Both the position numbers and the translations under genes were made by a program. The notes beneath the pieces are model-generated. The model was not told the DNA's origin. It ran no database searches and saw only the letters and a list, made by a program, of their open reading frames with translations. Shown here piece by piece: positions 51,647 through 63,245 of a stretch of 64,000 bases of DNA. Each line of letters begins with the position of its first letter. Positions within the stretch are counted from its first letter, which is position 1. Origin of the DNA: Streptomyces capillispiralis (GTDB lineage Bacteria; Actinomycetota; Actinomycetes; Streptomycetales; Streptomycetaceae); assembly GCF_007829875.1 (NCBI RefSeq), contig NZ_VIWV01000001.1, positions 6,694,501 to 6,758,500 of the forward strand. Reading direction: 5' to 3'.

Positions 51647-54640
51647 ATGCGCTTTCGCGGGAAGTCCATCCGCCGGAAGATCGTGGCGCTGCTTCTCGTG
51701 CCGCTGTTGTCCCTGACGACGATCTGGGCCTTCACCACGGTGATCACGGGCCGCGAGGCGAGCCATCTGTTCGACGTGTCGTCGGTGATGGAGGAGGTCG
51801 GCTACCCCGTCGAGGACACCGTCCGCGTCCTGCAGCAGGAGCGCCGGCAGACCCTCGTCCACCTCGCCGATCCCCGTTCCTCCGACGGACTCGCCGCACT
51901 CCGGCGCAGCCGCGCCGCCACCGACCGGGCCATCGCCGGCGTCCGCAGGAGCGCCGCGGACTCCGAGATCCACGAGGCCATGCACGGCGACACCGCCGAG
52001 CTGACCGCGGTGCTGGACTCCTTCGACGGCATCGAGTCCCTGCGCCGCAGCGTCGAGGACGGCACCGTCAACCGCTCCCAGGCCCTCGACCTCTACAACC
52101 GGCTGATCGACCCGTGCTACGTCCTGCTGGCCGACCTCCACGTCGTCGAGGACGTCGAACTCGACAAGCAGTACCGCGCCCTCGTCACCCTCGCCCGCGC
52201 GCGTGAGCTGCTCTCCCGCGAGGACGCCCTGCTCGGCTCCGCCCTGATCGTCGGCAAGCTGTCCCGGGCCGAACTGCGGGACGTCTCCGACCTCGTGGCG
52301 CAGCGCACGCTGATGTACGACGCCGGTCTGCCGCAGCTGCCCGTGGCCGAACGCGACCGCTACGAGACCTTCTGGAAGAACGCCGCGTCCGCTCCGCTGC
52401 GGGTGGGTGAGGAGGCCGCGATCTCCTCCGGCACCGGGACGCCCCGCGGCATCACCGCGAGGAGCTGGGACACCGCCGCCGGCAATGTGCTCTCCGAACT
52501 CGCCGCCCTCAACGACCAGGCCACCGACCGCTACCAGGAACGCGTCCGCCCCGTCGCCATGGGCGTCATCACCCAGGCCGTCGTCGCCGGCACCCTCGGA
52601 CTGATCGCCCTCCTGGTCTCCCTCTTCCTCTCCGTACGCGTCGGCCGCGGGCTCGTCCGCGACCTGCGGCAGCTGCGTCTGGAGGCCCATGAGGCGTCCG
52701 GGGTGCGGCTGCCCAGCGTGATGCGCCGCCTGTCGGCGGGCGAACAGGTCGACGTCGAGACCGAGGTGCCGCTCCTGGAGTACGACAGGAACGAGATGGG
52801 GGAGGTCGGCCGGGCCCTCAACACGCTTCAGCGCGCCGCCGTGGAGGCCGCCGTGAAGCAGGCCGAACTGCGCGCCGGCGTCTCCGAGGTGTTCGTCAAC
52901 CTCGCCCGCCGCAGCCAGGTCCTGCTGCACAAGCAGCTCACCCTCCTGGACACCATGGAGCGCAGGACCGAGGACACCGAGGAACTCGCCGACCTGTTCC
53001 GGCTGGACCACCTCACCACCCGTATGCGCCGGCACGCCGAGGGCCTGGTGATCCTCTCCGGCGCCGCCCCCTCCCGGCAGTGGCGCAAGCCCGTCCAGCT
53101 CATGGACGTCGTCCGCGCCTCGGTCGCCGAGGTCGAGGACTACGAACGGGTCGAGGTCCGCAGGCTGCCGAGGGTCGCCGTCACCGGACCGGCCGTCGCC
53201 GACCTCACCCATCTCGTGGCCGAACTGCTGGAGAACGCCACGGTGTTCTCCCCGCCCCACACCGCCGTCCAAGTCGTGGGCGAGCGCGTGGCCAACGGCT
53301 TCACCCTGGAGATCCACGACCGGGGGCTCGGCATGGCCGCCGACGCCCTCCTGGACGCCAACCTCCGGCTCGCCGAGACCCCGGAGTTCGAGCTCTCCGA
53401 CACGGACCGGCTCGGACTGTTCGTGGTCAGCCGTCTCGCCCAGCGCCAGAACGTCCGGGTCTCCCTGCAACCCTCCCCGTACGGCGGCACCACGGCGGTC
53501 GTCTTCATCCCCGACGCCCTGCTGACGGACGACGTCCCGGACACCAACGGCGTCGGCTTCCGTCTCGACCGCCCCCGGCGCACCAAGGACCGCGAACCGG
53601 AGGAGAGCCGCCGCGCCGCGCTCTCCCAGCCCGTACAGCTGCCCCGGCTGCCCGCCTCGCTGCTGGACGGCCCCGTCGAACTGGAAGCCCCCGTCGACCT
53701 GGACGCCCTCGACGGCTTCACCGGCGCCCTCGGCGACGAGGAGGGTGAGGACGGCGGCCTCTTCCGCCCCCGCAGCTCCCTGACCGGCGGCGCCGACGAG
53801 CGGCCCGGCCGCGGCCCGCATCAGCCGGAACCCGGCGGGCACGAGGGCACGGACCCGGGCGCGGACGACCGGACGGGCGCCCCGGCCCCGCCGGGCCGCA
53901 GGGCGACACCCAAGCTGGTCAGCTCCCACGGACGCCCGGTGCGCGACCAGCGCACGCGGGGCGAACGCGCGGACGAGGACGACGCGGCCACGGCACCGGC
54001 CCGCGACGACTCGGCAACGGCACCCACGCTGCCGACCCGCCGCCGGGGCGAGGACCCCGTACGCCGCCGGACCACCCGCCGTACGGGCCCGGAGCCGCTG
54101 TCCCCGCTCCCGTCCCGCCGCCGCACCGAGCGTCTCTCCGCCGCCGACGAACCCGGCGGGCCGGACGCGGAGGCGCCCCCGCCGCTGCCCGCCCGCCGAC
54201 GGCACACCGACCCGGCCCGCCCCGCGCACAGCGCCGGGGAGCGGGGCGCGTCCCCGTCACCCGCCGGCCCCGCGCGCGACGACCGCTCCGGCCCGCCGGC
54301 CGGCCTGCCCCAGCGGGTCCGCCGCCCCGCGAACACGGCGAGCGGCGCGGACGATGCCCCGCCGGCGGCCGAGGGACCGGACAGCGGCTCCCCGGCGCCC
54401 GGCGCCGGGGCACTGCCCCGGCGCGTACGGCAGGCCAGCCTCGCCCCGCAGCTCAAGCGCGGTGGGGAACGGCGGAACGAGGACGCCGCCCGGCCCGTTG
54501 AACGAGATGCCGACGAAGTACGCAGCCGCATGGCCTCGCTCCAGCGGGGCTGGCAGCGTGGCCGCGCGGAGAACGCCGCGGGCGACGACGCCGACAGCGG
54601 CACAGCACCACGACGAACGACAGAGGGGGACGGTCGATGA
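51647..54640 (+). CDS. cvnA: Conservon sensor protein CvnA (nitrate-sensor-like, HATPase)
   Basis: 997 residues. A membrane-anchored sensor: helix 1 (RRKIVALLLVPLLSLTTIWA), an extracytoplasmic NIT-like helical domain (about 40-305), helix 2 (ITQAVVAGTLGLIALLVSLF), then HAMP-like and dimerisation helices. The histidine-kinase-type ATPase has the N box HLVAELLENATVFSPPHTAV and EIHDRGLGMAADALLDANLR. A Pro/Arg-rich disordered tail of about 340 residues has five LPxRxR motifs. No canonical phospho-His box is obvious. In conservons CvnA works with CvnB-C-D near a G-protein-like switch. ATG 51647 follows GGGGGAGG. Its stop overlaps cvnB. Confidence 0.93.
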   Translation: MRFRGKSIRRKIVALLLVPLLSLTTIWAFTTVITGREASHLFDVSSVMEEVGYPVEDTVRVLQQERRQTLVHLADPRSSDGLAALRRSRAATDRAIAGVRRSAADSEIHEAMHGDTAELTAVLDSFDGIESLRRSVEDGTVNRSQALDLYNRLIDPCYVLLADLHVVEDVELDKQYRALVTLARARELLSREDALLGSALIVGKLSRAELRDVSDLVAQRTLMYDAGLPQLPVAERDRYETFWKNAASAPLRVGEEAAISSGTGTPRGITARSWDTAAGNVLSELAALNDQATDRYQERVRPVAMGVITQAVVAGTLGLIALLVSLFLSVRVGRGLVRDLRQLRLEAHEASGVRLPSVMRRLSAGEQVDVETEVPLLEYDRNEMGEVGRALNTLQRAAVEAAVKQAELRAGVSEVFVNLARRSQVLLHKQLTLLDTMERRTEDTEELADLFRLDHLTTRMRRHAEGLVILSGAAPSRQWRKPVQLMDVVRASVAEVEDYERVEVRRLPRVAVTGPAVADLTHLVAELLENATVFSPPHTAVQVVGERVANGFTLEIHDRGLGMAADALLDANLRLAETPEFELSDTDRLGLFVVSRLAQRQNVRVSLQPSPYGGTTAVVFIPDALLTDDVPDTNGVGFRLDRPRRTKDREPEESRRAALSQPVQLPRLPASLLDGPVELEAPVDLDALDGFTGALGDEEGEDGGLFRPRSSLTGGADERPGRGPHQPEPGGHEGTDPGADDRTGAPAPPGRRATPKLVSSHGRPVRDQRTRGERADEDDAATAPARDDSATAPTLPTRRRGEDPVRRRTTRRTGPEPLSPLPSRRRTERLSAADEPGGPDAEAPPPLPARRRHTDPARPAHSAGERGASPSPAGPARDDRSGPPAGLPQRVRRPANTASGADDAPPAAEGPDSGSPAPGAGALPRRVRQASLAPQLKRGGERRNEDAARPVERDADEVRSRMASLQRGWQRGRAENAAGDDADSGTAPRRTTEGDGR

Positions 54641-55071
54641 CCGCACCGAAGGGCACCGGCCACAGCACGACGGACAAGGGCGAGCTGAACTGGCTTCTCG
54701 ACGACCTCGTGGACCGCGTCGCCAGCATCCGCAAGGCGATCGTGCTCTCCGGCGACGGCCTGGCCACGGGCGCGTCGAAGGACCTGACCCGCGAGGACAG
54801 CGAGCACCTGGCCGCCGTCGCCTCCGGCTTCCACAGCCTCGCCAAGGGCGTGGGCCGCCACTTCGAGGCCGGCCAGGTCCGCCAGACCGTCGTCGAACTC
54901 GACGAAGCGTTCCTCTTCGTCACCGCGGCGGGCGACGGCAGCTGCCTCGCCGTCCTCGCGGACGCCGACTCGGACGTCGGACAGGTCGCCTACGAGATGA
55001 CGCTTCTGGTGAAGCGGGTCGGAGTCCATCTGGGCGCCGCTCCGCGCACCGATGTGCCCTCGGGCGGGTAG
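54637..55071 (+). CDS. cvnB: Conservon roadblock/LC7 protein CvnB
   Basis: 144 residues of the roadblock/LC7 fold: LNWLLDDLVDRVASIRKAIV, LSGDGLATGASKDLTREDSE, HLAAVASGFHSLAKGVGRHF, TVVELDEAFLFVTAAGDGSC and QVAYEMTLLVKRVGVHLG. Roadblock proteins are partners of small GTPases such as MglA, here CvnD. ATGA overlap with cvnA and 9 bases to cvnC. Confidence 0.94.
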   Translation: MTAPKGTGHSTTDKGELNWLLDDLVDRVASIRKAIVLSGDGLATGASKDLTREDSEHLAAVASGFHSLAKGVGRHFEAGQVRQTVVELDEAFLFVTAAGDGSCLAVLADADSDVGQVAYEMTLLVKRVGVHLGAAPRTDVPSGG

Positions 55072-55080
55072 TGGGGTGAC

Positions 55081-55476
55081 ATGAGCGCTGACGGTCAGGG
55101 GAGAAGCCACTGGTTCGACGACGAGGCCGGACCGGTCGTCCGCCCGTACGCCATGACGCGGGGCCGCACCACCAGTGCGGCCCAGCACCGCCTCGACCTG
55201 ATCGCGGTGGTCGTCACGGAACCGGACGCGGACGATCCCGAGACGGATCCCACACTCTCCCCGGAGCATGTGGACATCGTCGAACTGTGCCGTGACGTCC
55301 CGCAGACGGTCGCGGAACTCGCGGCCGAACTCGACCTGCCGATAGGAGTCGTCCGGGTCCTCGTCGGAGATCTCGTGGACAGCGCGTTCGTCCATGTGAA
55401 CCGGCCCGTACCCCCGGCGGAACTGCCGGACGAGAGTATTCTGCGCGACGTGATCAACGGCCTCCGGGCGCTGTGA
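55081..55476 (+). CDS. cvnC: Conservon DUF742 protein CvnC
   Basis: 131 residues. DUF742 pattern: VVRPYAMTRGRTTSAAQHRL, LDLIAVVVTEPDADDPETDP, LSPEHVDIVELCRDVPQTVA and ELAAELDLPIGVVRVLVGDL, a winged-helix-like domain ending SAFVHVNRP. Its last residues VINGLRAL closely match the end of the 5-oxoprolinase gene that follows. In other conservons the GTPase cvnD comes directly after; here a large gene intervenes. Confidence 0.94.
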   Translation: MSADGQGRSHWFDDEAGPVVRPYAMTRGRTTSAAQHRLDLIAVVVTEPDADDPETDPTLSPEHVDIVELCRDVPQTVAELAAELDLPIGVVRVLVGDLVDSAFVHVNRPVPPAELPDESILRDVINGLRAL

Positions 55477-55500
55477 CCGGCGCGGAAGCGGGGTACTGAC

Positions 55501-59164
<3,664 letters not shown>

Positions 59165-59184
<20 letters not shown>

Positions 59185-59767
59185 GCGCGGCAAGCCCCCG
59201 GTCGAGCCCGTCACGCTCAAGATCCTGGTGGCCGGCGGCTTCGGCGTGGGCAAGACCACGCTGGTCGGCGCGGTCAGCGAGATCAGGCCGTTGCGCACCG
59301 AGGAGCTGCTCACGGAGGCGGGGCGCCCGGTCGACGACACCAGTGGCGTGGAGGGCAAGCGCACCACCACCGTGGCCATGGACTTCGGCCGCATCACGCT
59401 CCGCGAGGACCTGGTGCTGTACCTCTTCGGCACACCGGGCCAGGAGCGGTTCTGGTTCATGTGGGACGAGCTGTCCGAGGGCGCCCTCGGGGCCGTCGTC
59501 CTCGCCGACACCCGGCGGCTGGAGGACTGCTTCGCGGCCATCGACTACTTCGAGCGGCGCTCCATACCGTTCGTCGTCGGCGTCAACTGCTTCGACGGAG
59601 CAACGCGTTACCCGGGCGAGGACATCCGCCGGGCCCTCGACCTCGACACCCACGTGCCGCTGGTGATGACCGACGCGCGGGACCGCGAGTCGGTCAAGGA
59701 GGTCCTCATCGGCGTCGTCCAGCACGCCATGGCGCAGGCCGCGCAGCGGAGGGCGGTCACCACCTGA
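59165..59767 (+). CDS. cvnD: Conservon small GTP-binding protein CvnD
   Basis: 200 residues, MglA/Ras-like: VTLKILVAGGFGVGKTTLVG (P-loop GGFGVGKT), the G2/switch region GVEGKRTTTVAMDFGRIT, G3 YLFGTPGQERFWFMWDELSE, and a G4-type segment FVVGVNCFDG. This is the standard conservon ATP/GTP-binding protein and closes the cvnA-B-C-D set. ATG 59165, with GGAG 10 bases upstream, is inside the last codons of the 5-oxoprolinase gene. A 13-bp hairpin follows at 59784. Confidence 0.94.
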
Positions 59768-59783
59768 GGCGACGACGGGTCCA

Positions 59784-59817
59784 CGGCCCGTGCTCCCGCC
59801 GGCCGGAGCACGGGCCG
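59784..59817 (+). terminator. 13-bp perfect hairpin ending the conservon
   Basis: CGGCCCGTGCTCC (59784-59796) pairs exactly with GGAGCACGGGCCG (59805-59817), with an 8-base loop, 17 bases after the cvnD stop. Confidence 0.8.
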
Positions 59818-59849
59818 CGGCGCGCGGACGCCGCACCACGCGCGTACGG

Positions 59850-59987
59850 TCAGCCCTCGCCTTCCTCCAGCAGGCCGAGGCTCCTCTCCACCGCCCTGCG
59901 CCAGTCGCGGTACTCGCGGTCCCGGACCGCCGCCGCCACGGCCGGCGTCCACTGAAGCGGGACGGGTTCACCGGCACTCCGGGGACG
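59850..59987 (-). pseudogene. Possible C-terminal relic of an FGGY-type carbohydrate kinase
   Basis: An open minus-strand frame between stops ends with VRDREYRDWRRAVERSLGLL before EEGEG and TGA (59852-59850). The WxxAVERSxG pattern is what one sees at the C-terminus of glycerol kinase-like FGGY enzymes. No start codon or N-terminal part is present within the 45 residues. Third positions are mostly G or C. It looks like the remains of a deleted kinase gene; chance similarity is possible because the piece is short. Confidence 0.4.
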
Positions 59988-60047
59988 TCAAGGTGGCCGA
60001 CAGCAACGGTTGTCGGCCACCCGGACGGAGAACCGGCCCGCCTGCCG

Positions 60048-61697
60048 TCAACCCGCCGGCGCCGGAGCCCTCTCGGTCCCGCGGCGGACCTCGTGGCCGG
60101 CCGCCCCCGCCCGGGCCAGCACCCAGCTCGTGCCGTGCAGCGCCTTGGCGGCCGTCTTCAGCGGGGCCAGAGACGCCGCCGCCTGCCGGTGGTCCGGCAC
60201 GCTGCCCGGTGGGCACAGGACCGTGGCCAGCGACAGCGTGACGGGATGGCCGCCCGCCGCCCAGGGCGTGTCGAGGACCGAGCACGCCAACGCGTCCAGC
60301 GCCTCCGGATCGGACAGCACGAGGAAGTCGTCCCCGCCGATGTGCCCCACGCGGGTGGTGCCCGACGCGGCGTGCTGCACCGCCCGCCCCACCGCGCGGA
60401 TGAGTTCGTCGCCCGCCGCGAACCCCGCCCCGTCGTTCACCCGCTTGAAGTGGTCCACGTCCAGCCAGCTCAGCGCGAACGCCCGGCCGCCCGCGATCCG
60501 CCGGTCCACCTCGGCGGTGATCGCGTCCGAACCGGGCAGCCGGGTGAGCGGATTGAGCCCCGCCGCCTCCTCCACCCGGGTCTCGGCGAGCGCGCGCACC
60601 AGGTCCGCCAGCCGGACCACCCCCACGCACCGGCCGTGCGCGTCCACCACGGCCACGTCGTCCGAGGTGCGGCCCCGGTCCCCGACCGCCACCACCTCCA
60701 GGACCTCCCAGGCGGTGGCGTCGACGCCCACCGTCCGGGGCGGGTCGCCGAGCTTGGCGGCGGGCCGGTCGGCGTACAGGGCGTGTCCGTAGCGCCCGGA
60801 CATCGACAGCAGGAAGCGGGAGCGGTGGACCGACCGCACCGGAACCCCGGACCGGTCCACCAGCAGCACCCCGGACACGTCCGGACACCCGGTCAGCAGG
60901 GCCCGCACATGTCCGGCGGACGCGGTGGCGGGCAGCAGCGCGGCCGGCCGTACGAACTCCCGCACCGACGGCCCGGACCGGGGCGCCGTCACCGCCCCGG
61001 ACGCCCGCGGCGGAACGTACACGTCCGCGGCGGGCAGCCGGGCCGGCGGCGCGAACAGGTTGCCCTGGGCCAGCTGGGCCCCGGCCGCCAGCGCCGTCGC
61101 GTACTGGCCTTCGGTCTCGACGCCCTCGACGGACAGCAGCGCCCCCAGTTCCTCGCACAGCGTGCGCATCGCCCGAACCGCGGCGGGCCGTGCCAGCAGC
61201 GACGCGTCCAGCTTGACCAGGTCGGGCGCGAGATCGGTGAGCCGGCTCAGCGGGATGTCCCCGTCCCCGACGCCGTCCGCGCAGACGCGGAAGCCGTGAC
61301 CGCGCAGCGCGGTGACCGCGTCCAGCAGCGCCCCCCGCGGCACGTGCGTGTAGGGCGGGCCGATGTCGACCGTCACTTCCCACGGCAGTCGGCCCGCCTC
61401 GCGCACGGCGTCGTGCAGCGCGGCGAGGCCGCCGAGGTCGGCGAGGGTGCCGGCGAACACGTTCACGAACAGCGGGAGCAGCGTCTCCCTGCGGACCGCC
61501 GCCCGCACGGCCGACACCGCCAGCCGCAGGTCGAGTTCGGGATCGCGACGGGCCTCGGCCAGTACGTCGCCGCTCTCGGGGCGGGCCAGTATCTCCAGGC
61601 CCGCCACCGCGCCGGTCGTCAGGTTGACCACGGGTTGGAAGGCGAAGCGGAGACTGTCCGTCCAGGAGCTCACGGGAGCATGATGGCGCCGCACCAC
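60048..61697 (-). CDS. EAL-CBS-GGDEF protein, both cyclic-di-GMP domains degenerate
   Basis: 549 residues, cytoplasmic. N-terminal EAL domain (about 14-240): LRFAFQPVVNLTTGAVAGLE then ILARP, FVNVF, LVKLD, SVEGVETEGQ and AQGNLFAPP. However, the EIxE position reads VDIGPP and the DDFG position reads DGVG. A CBS-like middle follows (about 250-380). The C-terminal GGDEF domain (about 385-540) has ALSWLDVDHFKRVND and signature GGDDF near residue 452, without an RxxD inhibitory site just before. It probably binds rather than turns over cyclic-di-GMP. GTG 61697 is the longest start; GTG 61673 is an alternative. Corresponds to what I recall as SCO1397. Confidence 0.85.
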   Translation of the reverse strand: MVRRHHAPVSSWTDSLRFAFQPVVNLTTGAVAGLEILARPESGDVLAEARRDPELDLRLAVSAVRAAVRRETLLPLFVNVFAGTLADLGGLAALHDAVREAGRLPWEVTVDIGPPYTHVPRGALLDAVTALRGHGFRVCADGVGDGDIPLSRLTDLAPDLVKLDASLLARPAAVRAMRTLCEELGALLSVEGVETEGQYATALAAGAQLAQGNLFAPPARLPAADVYVPPRASGAVTAPRSGPSVREFVRPAALLPATASAGHVRALLTGCPDVSGVLLVDRSGVPVRSVHRSRFLLSMSGRYGHALYADRPAAKLGDPPRTVGVDATAWEVLEVVAVGDRGRTSDDVAVVDAHGRCVGVVRLADLVRALAETRVEEAAGLNPLTRLPGSDAITAEVDRRIAGGRAFALSWLDVDHFKRVNDGAGFAAGDELIRAVGRAVQHAASGTTRVGHIGGDDFLVLSDPEALDALACSVLDTPWAAGGHPVTLSLATVLCPPGSVPDHRQAAASLAPLKTAAKALHGTSWVLARAGAAGHEVRRGTERAPAPAG

Positions 61698-61845
61698 CCC
61701 GCCCAGGCGCAGTTCATGAGACGTTCACGCAGCATTTCGGAGCGGTCGCTCCCCGCTCGGCCGCCCGCGGAGCGCCGCGCGGTGTCCGTGTCCCGCGGAC
61801 GGGGTGCTTCCCCGGCGCGGCCCACTCCTGATAGATGCAGGAGAC

Positions 61846-62655
61846 ATGACACGACTCTCCACCGCCGTCCGCGGTCTGGTCACCGCCCTCGCCGCCCTGC
61901 TCACCGCGACCGCCGCGGCCGCCCCCGCCCGGGCGGAGCCCGAGCCCCGAGCACCTGAGGACTTCGTGGCGCTGAACAGCGTGGACCCGACGATCATCCA
62001 GGAGATGCGCTACTTCACCCCGCACAACTTCGTGGGCGAGCGCGTCGACGGCTACCGGCAGCCGCTGTGCATCCTCACCCGCCCCGCCGCCGAGGCCCTG
62101 CACACCGCACAGCGCGCACTGCTGCGCCGGGGCTACTCCCTGAAGGTGTACGACTGCTACCGCCCCCAGCGCGCGGTCGACCACTTCGTCCGCTGGGCAA
62201 AGGACCTCGACGACCAGGCCATGAAGGCCGAGTTCTACCCCGACGTCGACAAGACCCGCCTCTTCGCCGACGGGTACATCGCGGAGAAATCCGGCCACAG
62301 CCGCGGCTCGACCGTGGACCTCACCCTCGTGGAACTGCCCGCGCGACCGACCCGGCCCTACCATCCCGGACAGCCCCTCACCCCCTGCTTCGCCCCACAG
62401 GACGAGCGGTTCCCCGACAACTCCGTCGACATGGGCACCGGATACGACTGCTTCGACACCCTCAGCCACACCCTCGACCCCCGTGTCCAGGGCCAACAGC
62501 GCGCCCACCGGCTCCTGCTGAAGAACACCCTGGAGGACCTCGGTTACGTGAACCTCGCCGAGGAGTGGTGGCACTACACCTTCAAGCCCGAGGCGTACCC
62601 GGACACCTACTTCGACTTCCCGGTGTCCCGCCGGGCCCTCACCGGCCACCACTGA
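61846..62655 (+). CDS. Secreted D-Ala-D-Ala dipeptidase (VanX/DdpX family)
   Basis: 269 residues. Signal peptide LVTALAALLTATAAAAPARA, cleavage near ARA/EP at about residue 30. The VanX fold carries LKVYDCYRPQRAVDHFVRWA (Arg and substrate loop), KSGHSRGSTVDLTLVELP (zinc His and Asp of HxxGxxxD), NSVDMGTGYDCFDTLSHT and NLAEEWWHYTFKPEAYPD (catalytic Glu and third zinc ligand His). Secretion argues for peptidoglycan or D-dipeptide recycling instead of vancomycin resistance, as no vanHA is nearby. ATG 61846 has CAGGAG 5 bases upstream. Confidence 0.92.
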   Translation: MTRLSTAVRGLVTALAALLTATAAAAPARAEPEPRAPEDFVALNSVDPTIIQEMRYFTPHNFVGERVDGYRQPLCILTRPAAEALHTAQRALLRRGYSLKVYDCYRPQRAVDHFVRWAKDLDDQAMKAEFYPDVDKTRLFADGYIAEKSGHSRGSTVDLTLVELPARPTRPYHPGQPLTPCFAPQDERFPDNSVDMGTGYDCFDTLSHTLDPRVQGQQRAHRLLLKNTLEDLGYVNLAEEWWHYTFKPEAYPDTYFDFPVSRRALTGHH

Positions 62656-62702
62656 ACGACCTACCGGAGACGCCCCCCGAGTGATCGGATACAGTCGCGC
62701 GC

Positions 62703-63245
62703 GTGTCCGAAACTCAAGCCTCCGTTCCCAACTCCGCGCCGGACTCCCACTGTTCGAGCTGCGGCACGCCCTTCGGAGAGGGCGTCTCCGGCTGGCCCCG
62801 CACCTGCCCGGCGTGCGGCACCGTCGCCTACCGCAACCCGCTGCCCGTCGCCGTGGCCCTTCAGCCCGTGTACGACACGCAGGGCACCTCCCTGGTCGTC
62901 ATCACCCGGACGATCGAGCCCGCGCGCGGCGGCACCGCCCTGCCCGGCGGCTACATCGACGACCGGGAGGACTGGCGCCACGCCGTCGTCCGTGAACTCC
63001 AGGAGGAGACCGGCATCGTCGCGGAGAGCCGCGACGTGCGGCTCGCCGACGCCATGAGCTCACCCGACGGACACCTGCTGCTGTTCGGGCTGCTTCCGGA
63101 ACGTCCGGCGGAGGACCTGCCGCCCTCCGCCCCCACCGACGAGACCTCCGGGAGGCACCTGCTCCGCCGCCCCGAGGAACTCGCCTTCCCCCTGCACACC
63201 CTGGCGGTACGCGCCTGGTTCGAGGGCCGCTACATCTGCCCCTGA
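62703..63245 (+). CDS. Nudix hydrolase with N-terminal zinc ribbon
   Basis: 180 residues. CSSCGTPFGEGVSGWPRTCP and CG form a CxxC...CxxC zinc ribbon (about 17-38), as in NudC-like and related enzymes. The complete Nudix box GGYIDDREDWRHAVVRELQE then ETGIV gives GX5EX7REUXEEXGU. Substrate (a nucleotide diphosphate-X) is not determined. The GTG start has no Shine-Dalgarno; TACAGT at 62690-62695 places it as a possible leaderless mRNA. Its end overlaps the convergent glucosidase gene by 16 bases. Confidence 0.92.
   Translation: MSETQASVPNSAPDSHCSSCGTPFGEGVSGWPRTCPACGTVAYRNPLPVAVALQPVYDTQGTSLVVITRTIEPARGGTALPGGYIDDREDWRHAVVRELQEETGIVAESRDVRLADAMSSPDGHLLLFGLLPERPAEDLPPSAPTDETSGRHLLRRPEELAFPLHTLAVRAWFEGRYICP

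Noticed and set aside
61846..62655. Vancomycin resistance determinant
   Set aside because: The VanX-like protein has a signal peptide and stands alone without vanH or vanA, so a housekeeping secreted dipeptidase is more likely.
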